39,294 bases of DNA from Lachnospiraceae bacterium. GTDB taxonomy: Bacteria > Bacillota > Clostridia > Lachnospirales > Lachnospiraceae. The stretch lies in NCBI GenBank assembly GCA_015057165.1, contig SVEY01000019.1, forward strand, positions 1 to 39,294, given 5' to 3'. Shown here piece after piece: positions 19,406 to 27,409 of this stretch. Below the pieces are notes generated by a model. It was not told the DNA's origin and searched no databases. It saw only the letters and a list, made by a program, of their open reading frames with translations. Within the stretch, counting starts at the first letter, position 1; every line of letters begins with the position of its first letter. Both the position numbers and the translations under genes were made by a program.

Positions 19406-20491
19406 TTAATAGATTAAATACTGTAGTAGTAATGCAATGCCTGATAGACCCAGAGATAATAGTCCAAGTGTTGCCCAGAATTTTCCCCAGTCTGTAGGTA
19501 GATTACCTACGAATTTACCTGTCTGTCCATTCATGGCGAATAGATAGTGTTCATTCTTATAAGTGGTATTAAGAATCCATACAGGATACATAGCATAACT
19601 TGTCTTGCCATTATATGTTCGAATGTTACTATCCTCAACCTGAACAGTTGAATAACCTGTTACAGTTTTTTCAAATTCTTCTTCTGTTGAAGCCTTAACA
19701 CGCTCGTTAGCTCTATTAATGCTTTGTTTATCATCAACATCATATCGATCTGCCAGATAGCCTGCCATATATGCAGTCTGGAATTCTTTGGCACCACCTA
19801 CAAAGTCGAATGGTTCAATTGATTCCATAAGATCATCAGGCATTTGTGTTGAACCATCAACAGGTATTCTGTCGAAACCAAGCTTACCAGCGCGATATAC
19901 ACTATAATAACTTGTCTCTGTGTAATCATAGTTACTATCAGACCAGTGACGAACAGTAGTGGTTTTGTAATTAACCTGGCCGTCTACATCAGTATCGAAT
20001 AGCCAGAAAGGTACGTAGATACCTTTTACTTCATCAATGTGATTCTGGTCTTTGAAGATCTTAGGCAGGAAGAATTTCTTAAGTAAATGATTATTAAGAC
20101 CTTCCTTAGCAGCTTTTTTATCAAGTTTAAATGGGATAATATAATCTGGCTTTAGATCTCCGGCAAATGAACCTTTGATAACAACAGGGTTGTCGCAGTA
20201 AGGACAGCTTGTTGCACCGGTATTTTCATCACCAACAATTTCTCCACCACATGATTGACATACATATACCTTCATATGTTCTGTCTCTGCTTCGGACCAT
20301 TTTTCACCGTCAGCACCATCCCACTTGAATTCGTCATCAGCCTTAACTTTGTTTAATTCTTCGTCTAAGGCTTTTAATTCCTCCATTTCGAATTCACAGT
20401 CGCAATAAGGGCATTTCATTTTCTGTATTCCTGAATCGAAATTCAATGCTCCACCACAATTGGGACATTTATATTCGTTTAAATCAGCCAT
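19406..20491 (-). CDS. Zinc-ribbon membrane protein (YdjG-like)
   Basis: A 361-residue protein with a zinc ribbon at residues 9-33 (CPNCGGALNF and CPYCDCEF), a second at about 74-100 (CQSCGGEI and CPYCDNPV), a large middle domain with KDQNHIDEVKGIYVPFWLFD and TSYAMYPVWILNTTYKNEHY, and one C-terminal membrane helix (FWATLGLLSLGLSGIALLL). This TFIIB-type ribbon plus membrane tail architecture matches YdjG of B. subtilis. AAGGAG precedes ATG 20491. It is 23 bases after the SPFH gene and abuts the TPM gene, so all three are co-transcribed. The ribbons probably serve protein contacts; no nucleic-acid role is implied. Confidence 0.82.
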   Translation of the reverse strand: MADLNEYKCPNCGGALNFDSGIQKMKCPYCDCEFEMEELKALDEELNKVKADDEFKWDGADGEKWSEAETEHMKVYVCQSCGGEIVGDENTGATSCPYCDNPVVIKGSFAGDLKPDYIIPFKLDKKAAKEGLNNHLLKKFFLPKIFKDQNHIDEVKGIYVPFWLFDTDVDGQVNYKTTTVRHWSDSNYDYTETSYYSVYRAGKLGFDRIPVDGSTQMPDDLMESIEPFDFVGGAKEFQTAYMAGYLADRYDVDDKQSINRANERVKASTEEEFEKTVTGYSTVQVEDSNIRTYNGKTSYAMYPVWILNTTYKNEHYLFAMNGQTGKFVGNLPTDWGKFWATLGLLSLGLSGIALLLQYLIY

Positions 20492-20514
20492 ATTTTTCTC
20501 CTTTCATGCAATTA

Positions 20515-21819
20515 TTATGGTCTTGGTGAGCCACAGTTACTACAGAATTTTCCTGTGTTAGCTGTGCCACATTGGCATGTCCAAGAACCTTGTGCTTCAG
20601 GCTTCTTAGCACCACAGTTAGGACAGAAGTTGCCAGTTACTTGTGTGCCACATTGACAAGTCCATGCACCCTGTGGTTCAGGCTTCTTAGAACCGCAGTT
20701 AGGGCAGAAGTTACCTGTTACTTGAGTACCACAGTTACATGTCCAGGCATTTCCGGCTGGAGTTGCCTGTTGTTGCATCTGTTGTTGCTGCATTTGTTGA
20801 TTTTGCTGATTCATAGCATATAGGTTGGCAGTATTAGCAGTATTCATCTGATTGGCATTCATTGCCATACCCATTCCTACAAATCCATTCATTGCACCAC
20901 CTTCGTTAGAGGCAGCGGCTTTCATTGCATCTGCACCAGCTATGGCGCCAAGTCCTGCACCCATACCAGGATCAGAGAATGCACGAGAACGTTGTGCTTG
21001 CTTAATGTATTCTGCATCTTCATCTGGAAGTGATACTGAGCCAATTGCGATACTAATTATCTCAAGACCACGTTTCTCGAGCCAGTCATCTTTTAATGCA
21101 GTATTAACAGCATCTTTAAGTTCTTTGTTGTGAGATACGATTTGGTTAGGGCGAATTTCAAGGTTAGATAACTCGCCAAATGCAGGTTGAAGTGCATCAA
21201 TGAATTCTGTCTTAAGTTGTGATTCGATTTCTTCGCGTCTATATTCTTCTGCAACATTTCCACATACGTTAGTATAGAAACGAATTGGATCTACAATTCT
21301 ATATGAATATACACCAGAACATCTAACTGATGTATCAAGGTCTAGATTAACTTTAGAATCAAGTACTCTAAATGGAATTGGATTAGGTGTTCCAAATTTG
21401 TTGTCCATTAATTCCTTTGTGTTGAAATAATATACTCTTTGATCTTTGCCAGTATCTCCACCATATGTAAAACGTTTACCCATCACTCTAAATGTTTCTA
21501 TAATACTGTCCCCTAAATCTCCTGAAAATATTGTTGGTTCAGTTGAGGAATCAAATGTAAATTCTCCAGGTTCTGCGCAAATTTCAACAACTTTGCCTTG
21601 CTCGACAATAATCATACATTGACCATCGGCTACAGCAATTCCAGAACCATTAGAAATAATATTGTCATTTCCTTTTGTGTTAGAAGAGCGTCCGGATGTT
21701 CTCTTTTGGCCCTTAACAACCATAACTTCCTTATCCATTGCATCACAATAGAAGAATTCTTTCCATTGATCTGCAAGTGTTCCACCGGCAGCGCCCATTG
21801 CAGCTTTAATTAATCCCAT
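20515..21819 (-). CDS. SPFH-domain protein with three C-terminal zinc ribbons (YdjI-like)
   Basis: A 434-residue protein of the YdjI ('virion core protein'-like) SPFH/band-7 family. Residues about 1-40 include MGLIKAAMGAAGGTLADQWK and FFYCDAMDKEVMVVKG; the SPFH domain spans about 50-290 (IVEQGKVVEICAEPGEF; RCSGVYSYRIVDPIRFY; LEIISIAIGSVSLPDED). A Gln/Met-rich linker (about 325-355) leads to three tandem ribbons of 27, 27 and 23 residues, each with WTC-x-CGT-xx-TG-x-FC-x-NCG. The repeats are also evident in the DNA at 20517-20750. It heads the operon; the gene for PspA, which accompanies ydjGHI in B. subtilis, is not in this window. Role: membrane integrity, inferred from the family. Confidence 0.85.
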   Translation of the reverse strand: MGLIKAAMGAAGGTLADQWKEFFYCDAMDKEVMVVKGQKRTSGRSSNTKGNDNIISNGSGIAVADGQCMIIVEQGKVVEICAEPGEFTFDSSTEPTIFSGDLGDSIIETFRVMGKRFTYGGDTGKDQRVYYFNTKELMDNKFGTPNPIPFRVLDSKVNLDLDTSVRCSGVYSYRIVDPIRFYTNVCGNVAEEYRREEIESQLKTEFIDALQPAFGELSNLEIRPNQIVSHNKELKDAVNTALKDDWLEKRGLEIISIAIGSVSLPDEDAEYIKQAQRSRAFSDPGMGAGLGAIAGADAMKAAASNEGGAMNGFVGMGMAMNANQMNTANTANLYAMNQQNQQMQQQQMQQQATPAGNAWTCNCGTQVTGNFCPNCGSKKPEPQGAWTCQCGTQVTGNFCPNCGAKKPEAQGSWTCQCGTANTGKFCSNCGSPRP

Positions 21820-21856
21820 AATTTTTTCTCCTTTCGAACATAAAAATATAATAATA

Positions 21857-21862
21857 ATTATA
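21857..21862 (-). promoter_or_regulatory. Putative -10 box of the SPFH operon
   Basis: A perfect TATAAT on the minus strand, 38 bases before the SPFH start. No convincing -35 hexamer lies 16-18 bases upstream, and no sigma-W type box was seen, so activation by another factor is possible. Confidence 0.4.
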
Positions 21863-21918
21863 AGCTATTTAAGAGCCATTTTCTACACATTTTTATCTCA
21901 CATATACTTAACATAATA

Positions 21919-21927
21919 TGTTATAAT
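21919..21927 (+). promoter_or_regulatory. Extended -10 promoter of the amidase gene
   Basis: TGTTATAAT, a perfect extended -10 (TG-N-TATAAT), with no clear -35. It would start transcription near 21934, about 43 bases before ATG 21977. Confidence 0.6.
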
Positions 21928-21976
21928 AATACAGATTGTGTATAAATATATTTTTCAAGATAAGGAGATTGTTAGA

Positions 21977-22798
21977 ATGAATAGAAGAGCGTTGTTCTTA
22001 ATTATACTGTTACTTAGTATTTTATGTCTTACAGGTTGTATATTTGACTGGGGAAAAGACGATGAGAAGAATGAGAAAAAAAAAGAAACTGCTAATACTA
22101 CAGCGGAAAACTCCTTCCCGATTGAAACGCCAACACCTGTTGTAGAAGAGCCTCAGCCCACAACAAATGGTCATACAATAGTAATTGATCCTGGCCATCA
22201 GACCAAGGATTCTTCAGAAACTGAACCTGTTGGACCAGGAGCAAGTGAAAGAAAGCGAAAAGATACAAGTGGAGCAACTGGCGTTGTTACAGGACTTAGA
22301 GAATATGAGTTGACATTGCAGGTATCTAACAAACTCAAAGAAGAATTAGAGAAGCGTGGATATAATGTTATTCTTACAAGAACAAAGAATGAAGGCGAGA
22401 TAAGTTGTATAGAAAGAGCAGAGATTGCAAATAACGCAAATGCTGATGTGTTTATTAGAATACATGCTAATAGTGATGAAGATTCAAGCGTAAGTGGTGC
22501 AATGACAATTTGCCAGACATCTTCTAATCCCTATAATTCCAATATATATGCCGAGAGTAGGAGATTATCTGTAGATGTCCTTGATGAATATGTAAGTGCA
22601 ACAGGCGCTAGAAGAGAACGGGTATGGGAGACTGATTCGATGACTGGTAATAATTGGAGTAAGGTTCCTGTTACATTAATTGAAATGGGGTATATGTCTA
22701 ATCCTAATGAGGACAGACTTATGGCTAGCGATGAATATCAGGTAAAGATAATAAATGGAATTGCTAATGGAATAGATAGATTTATTTCAGGAAATTAA
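21977..22798 (+). CDS. Lipoprotein N-acetylmuramoyl-L-alanine amidase (Amidase_3)
   Basis: A 273-residue zinc hydrolase that cuts the amide bond between MurNAc and the stem peptide of peptidoglycan. ATG 21977 is chosen because AAGGAG at 21962-21967 fits it and because the protein then starts with a lipoprotein signal peptide (RRALFLIILLLSILCLTGC), with the lipobox LTGC. A charged Thr/Pro-rich linker follows to about residue 55. The catalytic domain shows VIDPGHQT (zinc His), LREYELTLQVSNKL (zinc Glu), VFIRIHANSDED (zinc His) and LIEMGYMSNPNED (catalytic Glu). It resembles CwlD-type enzymes but the lineage appears non-sporulating, so a vegetative wall role is more likely. The next gene, prmA, starts eight bases later. 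Confidence 0.92.
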   Translation: MNRRALFLIILLLSILCLTGCIFDWGKDDEKNEKKKETANTTAENSFPIETPTPVVEEPQPTTNGHTIVIDPGHQTKDSSETEPVGPGASERKRKDTSGATGVVTGLREYELTLQVSNKLKEELEKRGYNVILTRTKNEGEISCIERAEIANNANADVFIRIHANSDEDSSVSGAMTICQTSSNPYNSNIYAESRRLSVDVLDEYVSATGARRERVWETDSMTGNNWSKVPVTLIEMGYMSNPNEDRLMASDEYQVKIINGIANGIDRFISGN

Positions 22799-22806
22799 GA
22801 TTAATT

Positions 22807-23754
22807 ATGAATTATATTAAATACACTATTAATACGAGAACTACAGCTTGTGATGATATATGCTATGAACTTACCAATGTTGGCTTGACAGCATTAGAAA
22901 TAGAAGATAATATTCCTGTTCATGATGAAATTCAGGGCATAGACTACGAAGAACTTCAACCTGATTTGTCGGAAGATAAGGGGCTTTGTAAGATTAAATT
23001 CTATCTAGAGAAAGAGGATGATACTCTTATTAATCAGATAAAGTCAATTCTAGAAGATATAGGAAGCTATTCTGATATTGGAGAGGGAACCATTAATAAA
23101 GAGGTTCTTGAAGACGAAGATTATCTTAATAAATGGAAAGAGTATTTTCATGCTTTTCAGGTGGGAGATTTATTAATAAGTCCTACCTGGGAACAAGTAG
23201 ATACTCCCAAGGGAGTAGAGAAATGCATATCTATTGATCCTGGAATTACATTTGGCACAGGGGCTCATGAGACTACTAAGCTCTGCATAGAAGGATTGCA
23301 GAAAAATTTACATAGTGGAGATGAAGTATTAGACTTGGGATTTGGCAGTGGAATTTTGTCTATGGTTGCCCTTTTATATGGTGCTAGTCAGGTGTCGGGT
23401 ACAGATATTGACCCTAATTGTGTGGATGCTGCTTATTCTAACTTCAAGGTCAATAATCTTGATACTAATAAAGCAACATTTTACATAGGGGACATAACAG
23501 AAGACAAAGAATTACAAGAAAAAGTGGGATATGGACGATATGATATAGTAGTTGCTAATATCCTGGCTGATATAATAATAGAGATGACATCTGTTATTTC
23601 TAAGGCAATTAAGAAGGGTGGCCTTCTTATCTCTTCTGGAATAATTGATTTTAAAGAAGAAGAAGTTAAAGCTTCTTTGCAAAATGTTGGCTTCAAGGTT
23701 CTTGAAATTAATCATCTGGGAGAATGGGTTAATTTTACGGCAATAAAAGAATGA
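22807..23754 (+). CDS. prmA: Ribosomal protein L11 methyltransferase
   Basis: A 315-residue SAM-dependent methyltransferase that trimethylates L11 lysines and the N-terminus. The family block SPTWEQVDTPKGVEKCISIDPG then ITFGTGAHETTKLC is followed by the SAM loop VLDLGFGSGILSMVALL, TDIDPNCVDAA and the catalytic-site motif VVANILADIIIEM. Usual length is about 300-315. It is followed 22 bases later by rsmE, the standard prmA-rsmE pair. In many Firmicutes it directly follows dnaJ; here it follows a cell-wall amidase. Confidence 0.96.
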   Translation: MNYIKYTINTRTTACDDICYELTNVGLTALEIEDNIPVHDEIQGIDYEELQPDLSEDKGLCKIKFYLEKEDDTLINQIKSILEDIGSYSDIGEGTINKEVLEDEDYLNKWKEYFHAFQVGDLLISPTWEQVDTPKGVEKCISIDPGITFGTGAHETTKLCIEGLQKNLHSGDEVLDLGFGSGILSMVALLYGASQVSGTDIDPNCVDAAYSNFKVNNLDTNKATFYIGDITEDKELQEKVGYGRYDIVVANILADIIIEMTSVISKAIKKGGLLISSGIIDFKEEEVKASLQNVGFKVLEINHLGEWVNFTAIKE

Positions 23755-23776
23755 GAATGGAACAAAGGTGCATTGT

Positions 23777-24523
23777 ATGCAACAAATATTTATAAATAAT
23801 AGTCAGATTGACGAGAATACAATTAGTGTTGAAGGTGATGATGCAAAGCATCTTATTAAAGCATGTAGAATCAAGCCTGGTGAAAAGGTAAGAGTCAGTA
23901 CAAGCTCTGAAGAAAACTACATATGTGAAGTAAGTGAGATAGTTGATAATAAGCTGTATCTTTCCATTCTTGAAAATGTAAATACAACGGAGCTTCCTTG
24001 TAATATCAAACTGTTTCAGGCATTACCTAAGGGCGATAGAATGGAGACAATTATTGAGAAATGCACTGAGCTTGGTGTATCTGAAATTGTCCCCGTTGAA
24101 ATGAAGTATTGTGTAGTAAAACTAGATGATAAGAAAAAGATTAAAAGAACTGGAAGATACAGAAGTATCGCAAATTCAGCAGCAAAGCAATCTAAGAGAT
24201 CTGTTATACCAACTGTAAGTAATGTTATGAGCTTTGCAGAAGCTATAGAATATGCAAAAGGTTCTGATATAATAATTGTTCCCTATGAGAACAAAAATGG
24301 TATGGAAGCAACAACTGATGCATTGAATAAGTTAAATGATAATCATACTATTTCAATATTTATCGGTCCGGAAGGTGGATTCGATTCTGGTGAAATTGAA
24401 GCGTTAGAAAAGTTGGATAATAGTGAGATTATTTCACTAGGAAAGCGAATCCTTCGAACCGACACAGCAGCCATCACAACAGTGGCAATGGTTATGTTGG
24501 AGGTTGAGCGTGCAGGTCATTAG
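23777..24523 (+). CDS. rsmE: 16S rRNA (uracil-1498-N3)-methyltransferase
   Basis: A 248-residue SPOUT enzyme methylating U1498 of 16S rRNA. The N-terminal PUA-like part includes DAKHLIKACRIKPGEKVRV; the trefoil-knot part includes LFQALPKGDRMETIIEKCTE, AKQSKRSVIP, FIGPEGGFDSGEIEAL and SLGKRILRTDTAAI. The last motif has Asp where most family members have Glu (RTETA). ATG 23777 is chosen over a GTG at 23768 because AAAGGTG at 23764-23770 is the ribosome site. In B. subtilis mtaB follows; here a desulfurase-thiI insertion separates them. Confidence 0.96.
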   Translation: MQQIFINNSQIDENTISVEGDDAKHLIKACRIKPGEKVRVSTSSEENYICEVSEIVDNKLYLSILENVNTTELPCNIKLFQALPKGDRMETIIEKCTELGVSEIVPVEMKYCVVKLDDKKKIKRTGRYRSIANSAAKQSKRSVIPTVSNVMSFAEAIEYAKGSDIIIVPYENKNGMEATTDALNKLNDNHTISIFIGPEGGFDSGEIEALEKLDNSEIISLGKRILRTDTAAITTVAMVMLEVERAGH

Positions 24524-24564
24524 CATAATCTACTATAAATATATATAAAAGGACATGACAAATT

Positions 24565-25719
24565 ATGGTATGTTATTTTGATAATTCAGCAACAACAAAA
24601 TGTGCACCATCAGTCATTGAGAAGATGAATAATGTAATGAATGAACATTACGGCAACCCTTCTTCTCTTCACAATATTGGTTTCGATGGTGAGAAAATCC
24701 TTAGTGAAGCAAGACAGATTATTGCAAAATCTCTTAAGGCGAATGAGAAAGAAATAGTATTTACGTCAGGTGGAACAGAGTCTAATAATATGGCCTTAAT
24801 TGGTTGCGCAATGGCTAACAAACGTGCAGGTAGACATATTATTACGTCTTCTATTGAACATGCTTCTGTTAATGAACCCCTTAAGCAACTAGTAGAAGAG
24901 GGCTTTGAGATTACACATTTACCATGTGATAGTAATGGAATAGTGTCCTTAAGTAAACTTGAAGAGAGTATAAGGGATGATACTGTTCTCGTGTCAATTA
25001 TGCATGTTAATAATGAGATTGGAGCTGTCCAGCCAATTGAAGATATTGGACACATTATTAAGAAACATAATTCTAACTGCCTGTTTCATGTTGATGCTAT
25101 TCAATCCTTTGGCAAATATAATATCAATCCAAAAAGGATGAATATTGATTTGCTGTCTGTTAGTGGACATAAGATTCATGGTCCTAAGGGCAGTGGATTC
25201 TTGTATGTAAAGCAGGGCATTAAGATTAGGCCTATTATATATGGCGGTGGACAGGAGAGAGGTCTTCGTTCTGGTACTGAAAATGTGTATTCCCAGAGTG
25301 GACTTGGAGAAGCTGTATCTCTAATGTGTGATAACATGGAAGATAATGTGTCACAATTAAGAAAGCTAAAAGAACATTTCGTAGATAGAGTTTCGAAAAT
25401 GGATTTTGCAACTATTAATGGAAAGACTGATGACTCTAGCGCCCCTAATATTGTAAGTGTAAGTATTAAAAATGTTCGTGCTGAGGTTGTACTTCACAGT
25501 CTTGAAGATAAAGAAATCTATGTATCTGCAGGTTCAGCATGTTCATCGAACAAACCTGCTATCAGCAGAACTTTGCAGGCAATAAGTATTCCTAAGGAAA
25601 TGCTTGATAAGACAGTTCGTTTTAGTTTTAGCATTTACAATACTATTGAACAAGTTGATTATGCATGTGATGTTATTGAAGACATTATTCCTAAGCTTAT
25701 GAAATACACTAGGAAGTAG
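24565..25719 (+). CDS. Cysteine desulfurase (NifS/IscS family), probably feeding ThiI
   Basis: A 384-residue PLP enzyme that removes sulfur from cysteine as an enzyme-bound persulfide. It starts YFDNSATTKCAPSVIEKM; the PLP-site motifs are FTSGGTESNNMALIG, CLFHVDAIQSFGKYNINP and SGHKIHGPKGSGF (PLP lysine K203). The persulfide cysteine is C326 in SAGSACSSNKPAISRTL. Immediately downstream is thiI, the pairing seen in Firmicutes that have a dedicated desulfurase for 4-thiouridine, so tRNA thiolation is the likely use rather than general Fe-S assembly, as no iscU-type scaffold is nearby. AAAGGA precedes ATG 24565. Confidence 0.93.
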   Translation: MVCYFDNSATTKCAPSVIEKMNNVMNEHYGNPSSLHNIGFDGEKILSEARQIIAKSLKANEKEIVFTSGGTESNNMALIGCAMANKRAGRHIITSSIEHASVNEPLKQLVEEGFEITHLPCDSNGIVSLSKLEESIRDDTVLVSIMHVNNEIGAVQPIEDIGHIIKKHNSNCLFHVDAIQSFGKYNINPKRMNIDLLSVSGHKIHGPKGSGFLYVKQGIKIRPIIYGGGQERGLRSGTENVYSQSGLGEAVSLMCDNMEDNVSQLRKLKEHFVDRVSKMDFATINGKTDDSSAPNIVSVSIKNVRAEVVLHSLEDKEIYVSAGSACSSNKPAISRTLQAISIPKEMLDKTVRFSFSIYNTIEQVDYACDVIEDIIPKLMKYTRK

Positions 25720-25733
25720 GATACTATACTATT

Positions 25734-25777
25734 AGATAATTGTTAAGTATGAAAAGTGTACTAAGAAACGATTATCT
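25734..25777 (+). promoter_or_regulatory. Hairpin between the desulfurase gene and thiI
   Basis: AGATAAT (25734-25740) pairs with ATTATCT (25771-25777), with GTT/AAC and AGTA/TACT pairs inside. No T-run follows. It may affect mRNA stability or thiI translation. Only complementarity is seen. Confidence 0.35.
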
Positions 25778-25814
25778 GACAGTGCTTATATATTAGATTA
25801 AGAAGGAGAATATT

Positions 25815-27002
25815 ATGTTAACAAGTGCATTTGTAATAAAATATGCAGAGATTGGAATAAAGGGTAAGAACAGATATGTGTTCGAGGATGCATTAGTTCG
25901 CCGAATCAAGGAATCTCTTGCAAATGTGGATGGAGATTTCCAGGTCTATAAAGAACAGGGTAGAGTATTTATTACTGTTGATGGCGAGTACGATTATGAT
26001 GAAGCTATTAACCGATTAACTAAAGTATTTGGAATCACAGGTATCTGTCCTGCTGTAATAACAGAAGATGAAGGTTTTGAAAAGCTTGCAGAGCAAATCA
26101 TAGATTATATTGATAAAGAATATGATGATAAGAATTTTACTTTCAAGGTAAAAGCCAGAAGAGCAAGAAAGGATTATCCTATTGATTCTATGGAGATTAA
26201 TGCATCTCTTGGTGAGAAACTTCTAGATGCATTTCCTGACTTAAAGGTAGATGTACATAATCCAGATGTGATGATTCATGTAGAAATCAGAGAAAGCATT
26301 AATTTCTATTGCAAGGAAATTGAAGGTCCAATGGGAATGCCTGTTGGAACTGCAGGTAAGGCAATGCTTCTATTATCTGGAGGAATTGATTCGCCTGTTG
26401 CAGGATATATGATTGCAAAAAGGGGTGTAGAACTTGAAGCAACTTATTTTCATGCCCCTCCTTATACTTCTGAACGTGCAAAGCAGAAGGTTATTGATCT
26501 TGCAAAATATGTGGCAAGATATGCAGGACCAATAAAGCTTAACATTGTTAATTTTACAGACATTCAGCTTGCGATTTATGAGAAATGTCCTCATGATGAA
26601 TTAACAATTATTATGAGACGATATATGATGAAGATTGCGGAGCATTTTGCCATTTTGGATAATTGCCTTGGTCTTATTACAGGTGAAAGTATAGGACAAG
26701 TTGCATCCCAGACAATGCAGTCTCTTTATACAACTAACGAAGTGTGCACACTTCCTGTTTACAGACCTCTTATTGGCTTTGATAAGCAGGAGATTATTAA
26801 AGTGTCAGAGAAGATAGACACATATGAGACTTCAATTCAGCCATATGAAGATTGCTGTACAATATTCGTGGCAAAGCATCCTGTAACAAAGCCAAAACTT
26901 GAGAGAATTAAGAAGTCGGAGACGAGACTAGAGGATGTTATAGATGAACTCTTAGAAGAAGCATATAATACCACTGAAGTAATTGTTGTGGATGGTAACT
27001 AG
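25815..27002 (+). CDS. thiI: tRNA 4-thiouridine synthase / sulfurtransferase ThiI
   Basis: A 395-residue enzyme that adenylates U8 of tRNA and inserts sulfur; it can also serve thiamine thiazole synthesis. The N-terminal ferredoxin-like and THUMP domains cover about residues 1-170 (IKYAEIGIKGKNRYVFED; KVKARRARKDYPIDSMEIN). The PP-loop is LLSGGIDSPVAGYMIAKRG, then TGESIGQVASQTMQSL. The sulfur-carrying region is YEDCCTIFVAKHPVTKP. There is no C-terminal rhodanese domain, as usual outside gamma-proteobacteria, so sulfur must come from the adjacent desulfurase. AAGGAG precedes ATG 25815. Confidence 0.97.
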   Translation: MLTSAFVIKYAEIGIKGKNRYVFEDALVRRIKESLANVDGDFQVYKEQGRVFITVDGEYDYDEAINRLTKVFGITGICPAVITEDEGFEKLAEQIIDYIDKEYDDKNFTFKVKARRARKDYPIDSMEINASLGEKLLDAFPDLKVDVHNPDVMIHVEIRESINFYCKEIEGPMGMPVGTAGKAMLLLSGGIDSPVAGYMIAKRGVELEATYFHAPPYTSERAKQKVIDLAKYVARYAGPIKLNIVNFTDIQLAIYEKCPHDELTIIMRRYMMKIAEHFAILDNCLGLITGESIGQVASQTMQSLYTTNEVCTLPVYRPLIGFDKQEIIKVSEKIDTYETSIQPYEDCCTIFVAKHPVTKPKLERIKKSETRLEDVIDELLEEAYNTTEVIVVDGN

Positions 27003-27028
27003 TGTGATTATAATTAGAGCATTTACAC

Positions 27029-27055
27029 AAAAAAAGCACGAGCCAAGCTCGTGCT
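27029..27055 (-). terminator. Terminator of the HPr-like gene (and thiI)
   Basis: AGCACGAGC (27035-27043), loop CAA, GCTCGTGCT (27047-27055). The A-run at 27029-27035 is a U-tract for minus-strand transcripts, so it mainly serves the HPr-like gene. The plus-strand flank is only T-rich, giving weaker termination of thiI. Confidence 0.9.
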
Positions 27056-27073
27056 ACTTATATTATATTTTGA

Positions 27074-27304
27074 TTAGATTGTGTATGGCTCTAATGCTTG
27101 AAGAATCGCATCCACATCTTTTTCTGAATGAATTGCAAGTTCAATTGGTTTAGATAAATCTAATGAGAAGATACCCATAATTGACTTTGCATCAATAACA
27201 TATCTTCCAGATACAAGGTCGAAATCTGTATCAAAAGTTGCAATTGTATTAACAAAGGACTTTACTTTGTCAATTGAATTAAGAGAAATTTGTATTTTAG
27301 TCAT
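27074..27304 (-). CDS. HPr-like regulatory protein lacking the PTS histidine (Crh-like)
   Basis: A 76-residue protein of HPr fold. The block YVIDAKSIMGIFSLDLSKPIEL matches the HPr Ser46 region, with S41 here as the likely HPr-kinase site. The active-site GIHARPA of true HPr is replaced by SIDKVKS, with Asp where the catalytic His should be, so it cannot carry PTS phosphate. This is the arrangement of Crh, a catabolite-repression partner of CcpA in Bacillus, although Crh has Gln there. ATG 27304 is chosen since GGGAGG lies just upstream; a longer start at 27322 would overlap that site. It is a single gene on the opposite strand with its own terminator. The partner is unknown. Confidence 0.78.
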   Translation of the reverse strand: MTKIQISLNSIDKVKSFVNTIATFDTDFDLVSGRYVIDAKSIMGIFSLDLSKPIELAIHSEKDVDAILQALEPYTI

Positions 27305-27360
27305 TTCTAAAACCTCCCACATTTTATTATTATATTATATATAGATATCCTAAATGTTAT

Positions 27361-27389
27361 TTGCATAAAAGTCAATAATTAACTAATAA
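27361..27389 (+). promoter_or_regulatory. Putative mtaB promoter
   Basis: TTGCAT (27361-27366), 17-base spacer, TAATAA (27384-27389). The GGAG ribosome site at 27394-27397 is close and lies 12 bases before ATG 27410, longer than usual. Confidence 0.4.
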
Positions 27390-27409
27390 GTAAGGAGAAA
27401 ATCCCTTAA

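Noticed and set aside
24669-25055. Reverse-strand reading frame of 128 codons inside the desulfurase gene
   Set aside because: It has no ribosome site or recognisable motif and lies opposite a well-conserved gene; it is a codon-use shadow, like other antisense frames in the window.
25734-25777. T-box or TPP riboswitch before thiI
   Set aside because: The hairpin lacks the T-box NGGUGGNA-type bulge and the TPP aptamer core; it is only a simple stem.
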